From RH-AL1 sp964245015 (lineage in GTDB: Bacteria; Pseudomonadota; Alphaproteobacteria; Rhizobiales; Beijerinckiaceae): a DNA stretch of 8,137 nucleotides. The stretch is from positions 1-8,137 of the forward strand of contig CAXTMA010000193.1 of NCBI GenBank assembly GCA_964245015.1. Direction: 5' to 3'. A program made the position numbers and the translations under genes. The notes beneath the pieces are model-generated. The model was not told the DNA's origin, ran no database searches, and was given only the letters and a program-made list of their open reading frames with translations. Below, piece by piece: positions 6,962 through 8,137 of the stretch (its first letter is position 1; every line of letters starts with the position of its first letter).

Positions 6962-7140
6962 TTGCGGATATTCCGATTCGCCACTTCAGGTGAGTTATTG
7001 CTGACGAAAGCGTGGAAGGCGAGCCTTGCAATCTGTCATCTAAGAACCGGCTGTTTGCCGACGGACACTGATGATTAGAGGCTTAGCCATCACGGATCTT
7101 TGGCACTTTAACCCGATCCGCGAAGCTCGCGCCCTCCGCC

Positions 7141-8091
7141 TCACCCGAAGATCGACCACCCCATCCGCTTCGCCAGCATTTCCAGCGCGATCTGCCCGAG
7201 GTGCGAATTGCCGGCTTCGTCCAGCCCCGGCGACCACGCCGCGATCGAGGCCACCCCCGGCGCGATCGCCAGGATGCCGCCGCCCACCCCGCTCTTGCCG
7301 GGCAGGCCGACGCGGTAGGCGAACTCGCCCGAGCCGTCGTAATGGCCGCAGGTCAGCATCACCGCATTGATGCGCCGCGCCCGCTCGGCCGACACCACGC
7401 TGAGGCCGCTCGCCGGATTGCGCCCGCCGAAGGCGAGGTATCGGCCGGCGGTGGCGAGCTGGCGGCAGCTCATCGCGATGGCGCAGTGGTGGAAATACAC
7501 GCCCAAGGTCAGCTCCACCGGATTGGTGAGCACGCCGAAGGACTTCATGTAGTTGGCCAGGGCCACGTTGCGGAAGCCGGTGCGCTTTTCCGAAGCCGCC
7601 ACGGCGCCGTCGATGCTGACCGTGTCGTCCTCGGCCAGTTCGCGCACGAAGCGCAGGATTTCGCCCAGCGTTTCGCGCGGCTGGTGGCCGTTGAGGATGG
7701 CGTCAGTGACGGCGATGGCGCCGGCGTTGATGAAGGGATTGCGCGGGATGCCGCGCTCGCGCTCCAGCTGCACGATGGAGTTGAACGGGCTGCCCGACGG
7801 CTCGCGGCCGACGCGCCGCCACAGGGCGTCGCCGATGGTGCCCAGCGCCATCGTCAGGGTGAACACCTTGGTGATGCTTTGCACGGAGAAGGGCACGTCG
7901 GCATCGCCGGCCGCCACGACGCTGCCGTTGCCGCAGGCCACGGCAAGGCCGAAGGCGCCGACGTCGGCGCGGGCCAGTTCGGGGATGTAGCTGGCGACGG
8001 CGCCGCGATCGCTGCGCCCGCGCATGTGGTCGGCGATGGCGGCCACCGCCGCCGCGAGGGCCGGCTGGGACAAGGGCGTTTGGCTTGGCAT
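7141..8091 (-). CDS. glsA: Glutaminase (serine-dependent beta-lactamase-like fold)
   Basis: Hydrolyses L-glutamine to L-glutamate and ammonia in the cytoplasm, feeding nitrogen metabolism and, in enterobacterial relatives, acid tolerance through ammonia release. From ATG 8091 the product is 316 residues, close to the 308-310 of the E. coli YbaS and YneH enzymes. Seen in order are PFSVQSITKVFTL with the Ser72-x-x-Lys75 catalytic pair, NPFINAGAIAVTD (118-130), ASEKRTGFRN, GVYFHHCAIAMS (197-208), CGHYDGSGEFAYRVGLPGKS (248-267), then GVGGGILAIAP, and the closing SPGLDEAGNS. All family blocks are present, so the enzyme appears active. The frame stays open upstream to the window edge (a TTG at 8136), but those 15 residues do not resemble the family N-terminus and ATG 8091 is preferred. 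It is high GC like dxs and ppdK and unlike the gene 179 bases downstream. A short CGCGA/TCGCG stem just after the stop (7119-7131) lacks a T-run, so a terminator is not convincing. Confidence 0.95.
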   Translation of the reverse strand: MPSQTPLSQPALAAAVAAIADHMRGRSDRGAVASYIPELARADVGAFGLAVACGNGSVVAAGDADVPFSVQSITKVFTLTMALGTIGDALWRRVGREPSGSPFNSIVQLERERGIPRNPFINAGAIAVTDAILNGHQPRETLGEILRFVRELAEDDTVSIDGAVAASEKRTGFRNVALANYMKSFGVLTNPVELTLGVYFHHCAIAMSCRQLATAGRYLAFGGRNPASGLSVVSAERARRINAVMLTCGHYDGSGEFAYRVGLPGKSGVGGGILAIAPGVASIAAWSPGLDEAGNSHLGQIALEMLAKRMGWSIFG

Positions 8092-8137
8092 TCCGGCTGT
8101 GTTCCGTTGCGGGCGGCCATCGAGCGTCTTCAGCAAC

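Noticed and set aside
5739..7009. Near-identical ATTGCTG(A)CGAAA at 5739-5750 and 6997-7009 flanking the low-GC gene, as possible attachment or target-site repeats
   Set aside because: Only 12 matching bases with a one-base gap, no transposase or integrase between them, and the copies are not at equivalent distances from the composition change. Likely chance.
6962..7140. Possible retron-type non-coding RNA, tRNA or promoter upstream of the low-GC gene
   Set aside because: No tRNA-like cloverleaf, no long inverted ends as in a retron msr-msd, no reverse transcriptase gene nearby, and no clear -35/-10 pair on the minus strand.

Overview
This window looks like a chromosomal segment of a GC-rich alphaproteobacterium, probably Hyphomicrobiales/Rhizobiales. 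That placement is an inference from the very high GC of the housekeeping genes, their strong GC third-position bias, and the style of the Dxs, PPDK and HdeD-like proteins. No RNA gene is present to settle it.

Layout. (1) From the left edge to 1847, on the minus strand, lies dxs (1-deoxy-D-xylulose-5-phosphate synthase, first step of the MEP isoprenoid pathway), missing only its last residues beyond the edge. (2) A 394-base divergent intergenic region (1848-2241) holds the dxs ribosome binding site and several inverted repeats, the best being a 12-pair bulged hairpin just upstream of the next gene. (3) At 2242-2865 on the plus strand is a six-helix HdeD/DUF308-type membrane protein whose N-terminal tail contains a 15-bp tandem repeat. 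(4) At 2961-5624 on the plus strand is ppdK, a complete pyruvate phosphate dikinase of central carbon metabolism (pyruvate/PEP interconversion). (5) At 5754-6961 on the minus strand is a clearly lower-GC insert carrying one coding unit split in two frames: an N-terminal piece with a winged-helix-like region and a C-terminal piece with a nucleoside-deoxyribosyltransferase/TIR-like domain. Adding one G to a run of five G's joins them into a continuous protein of about 402 residues. (6) At 7141-8091 on the minus strand is a complete serine-dependent glutaminase (glsA), again high GC.

How the genes fit together. dxs, hdeD-like, ppdK and glsA are ordinary chromosomal genes with no shared pathway beyond pyruvate as a common metabolite of Dxs and PPDK. 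The odd element is the low-GC gene wedged between convergent ppdK and co-oriented glsA. Its architecture recalls effectors of prokaryotic immune systems, notably the NDT-like plus winged-helix effectors of type II-A retrons, but no reverse transcriptase, nuclease, integrase or other partner is in view. It is best described as a probably acquired, possibly broken, solitary effector-like gene. The flanking gaps (5625-5753 and 6962-7140) show no tRNA, integrase, clear terminator or convincing attachment site.
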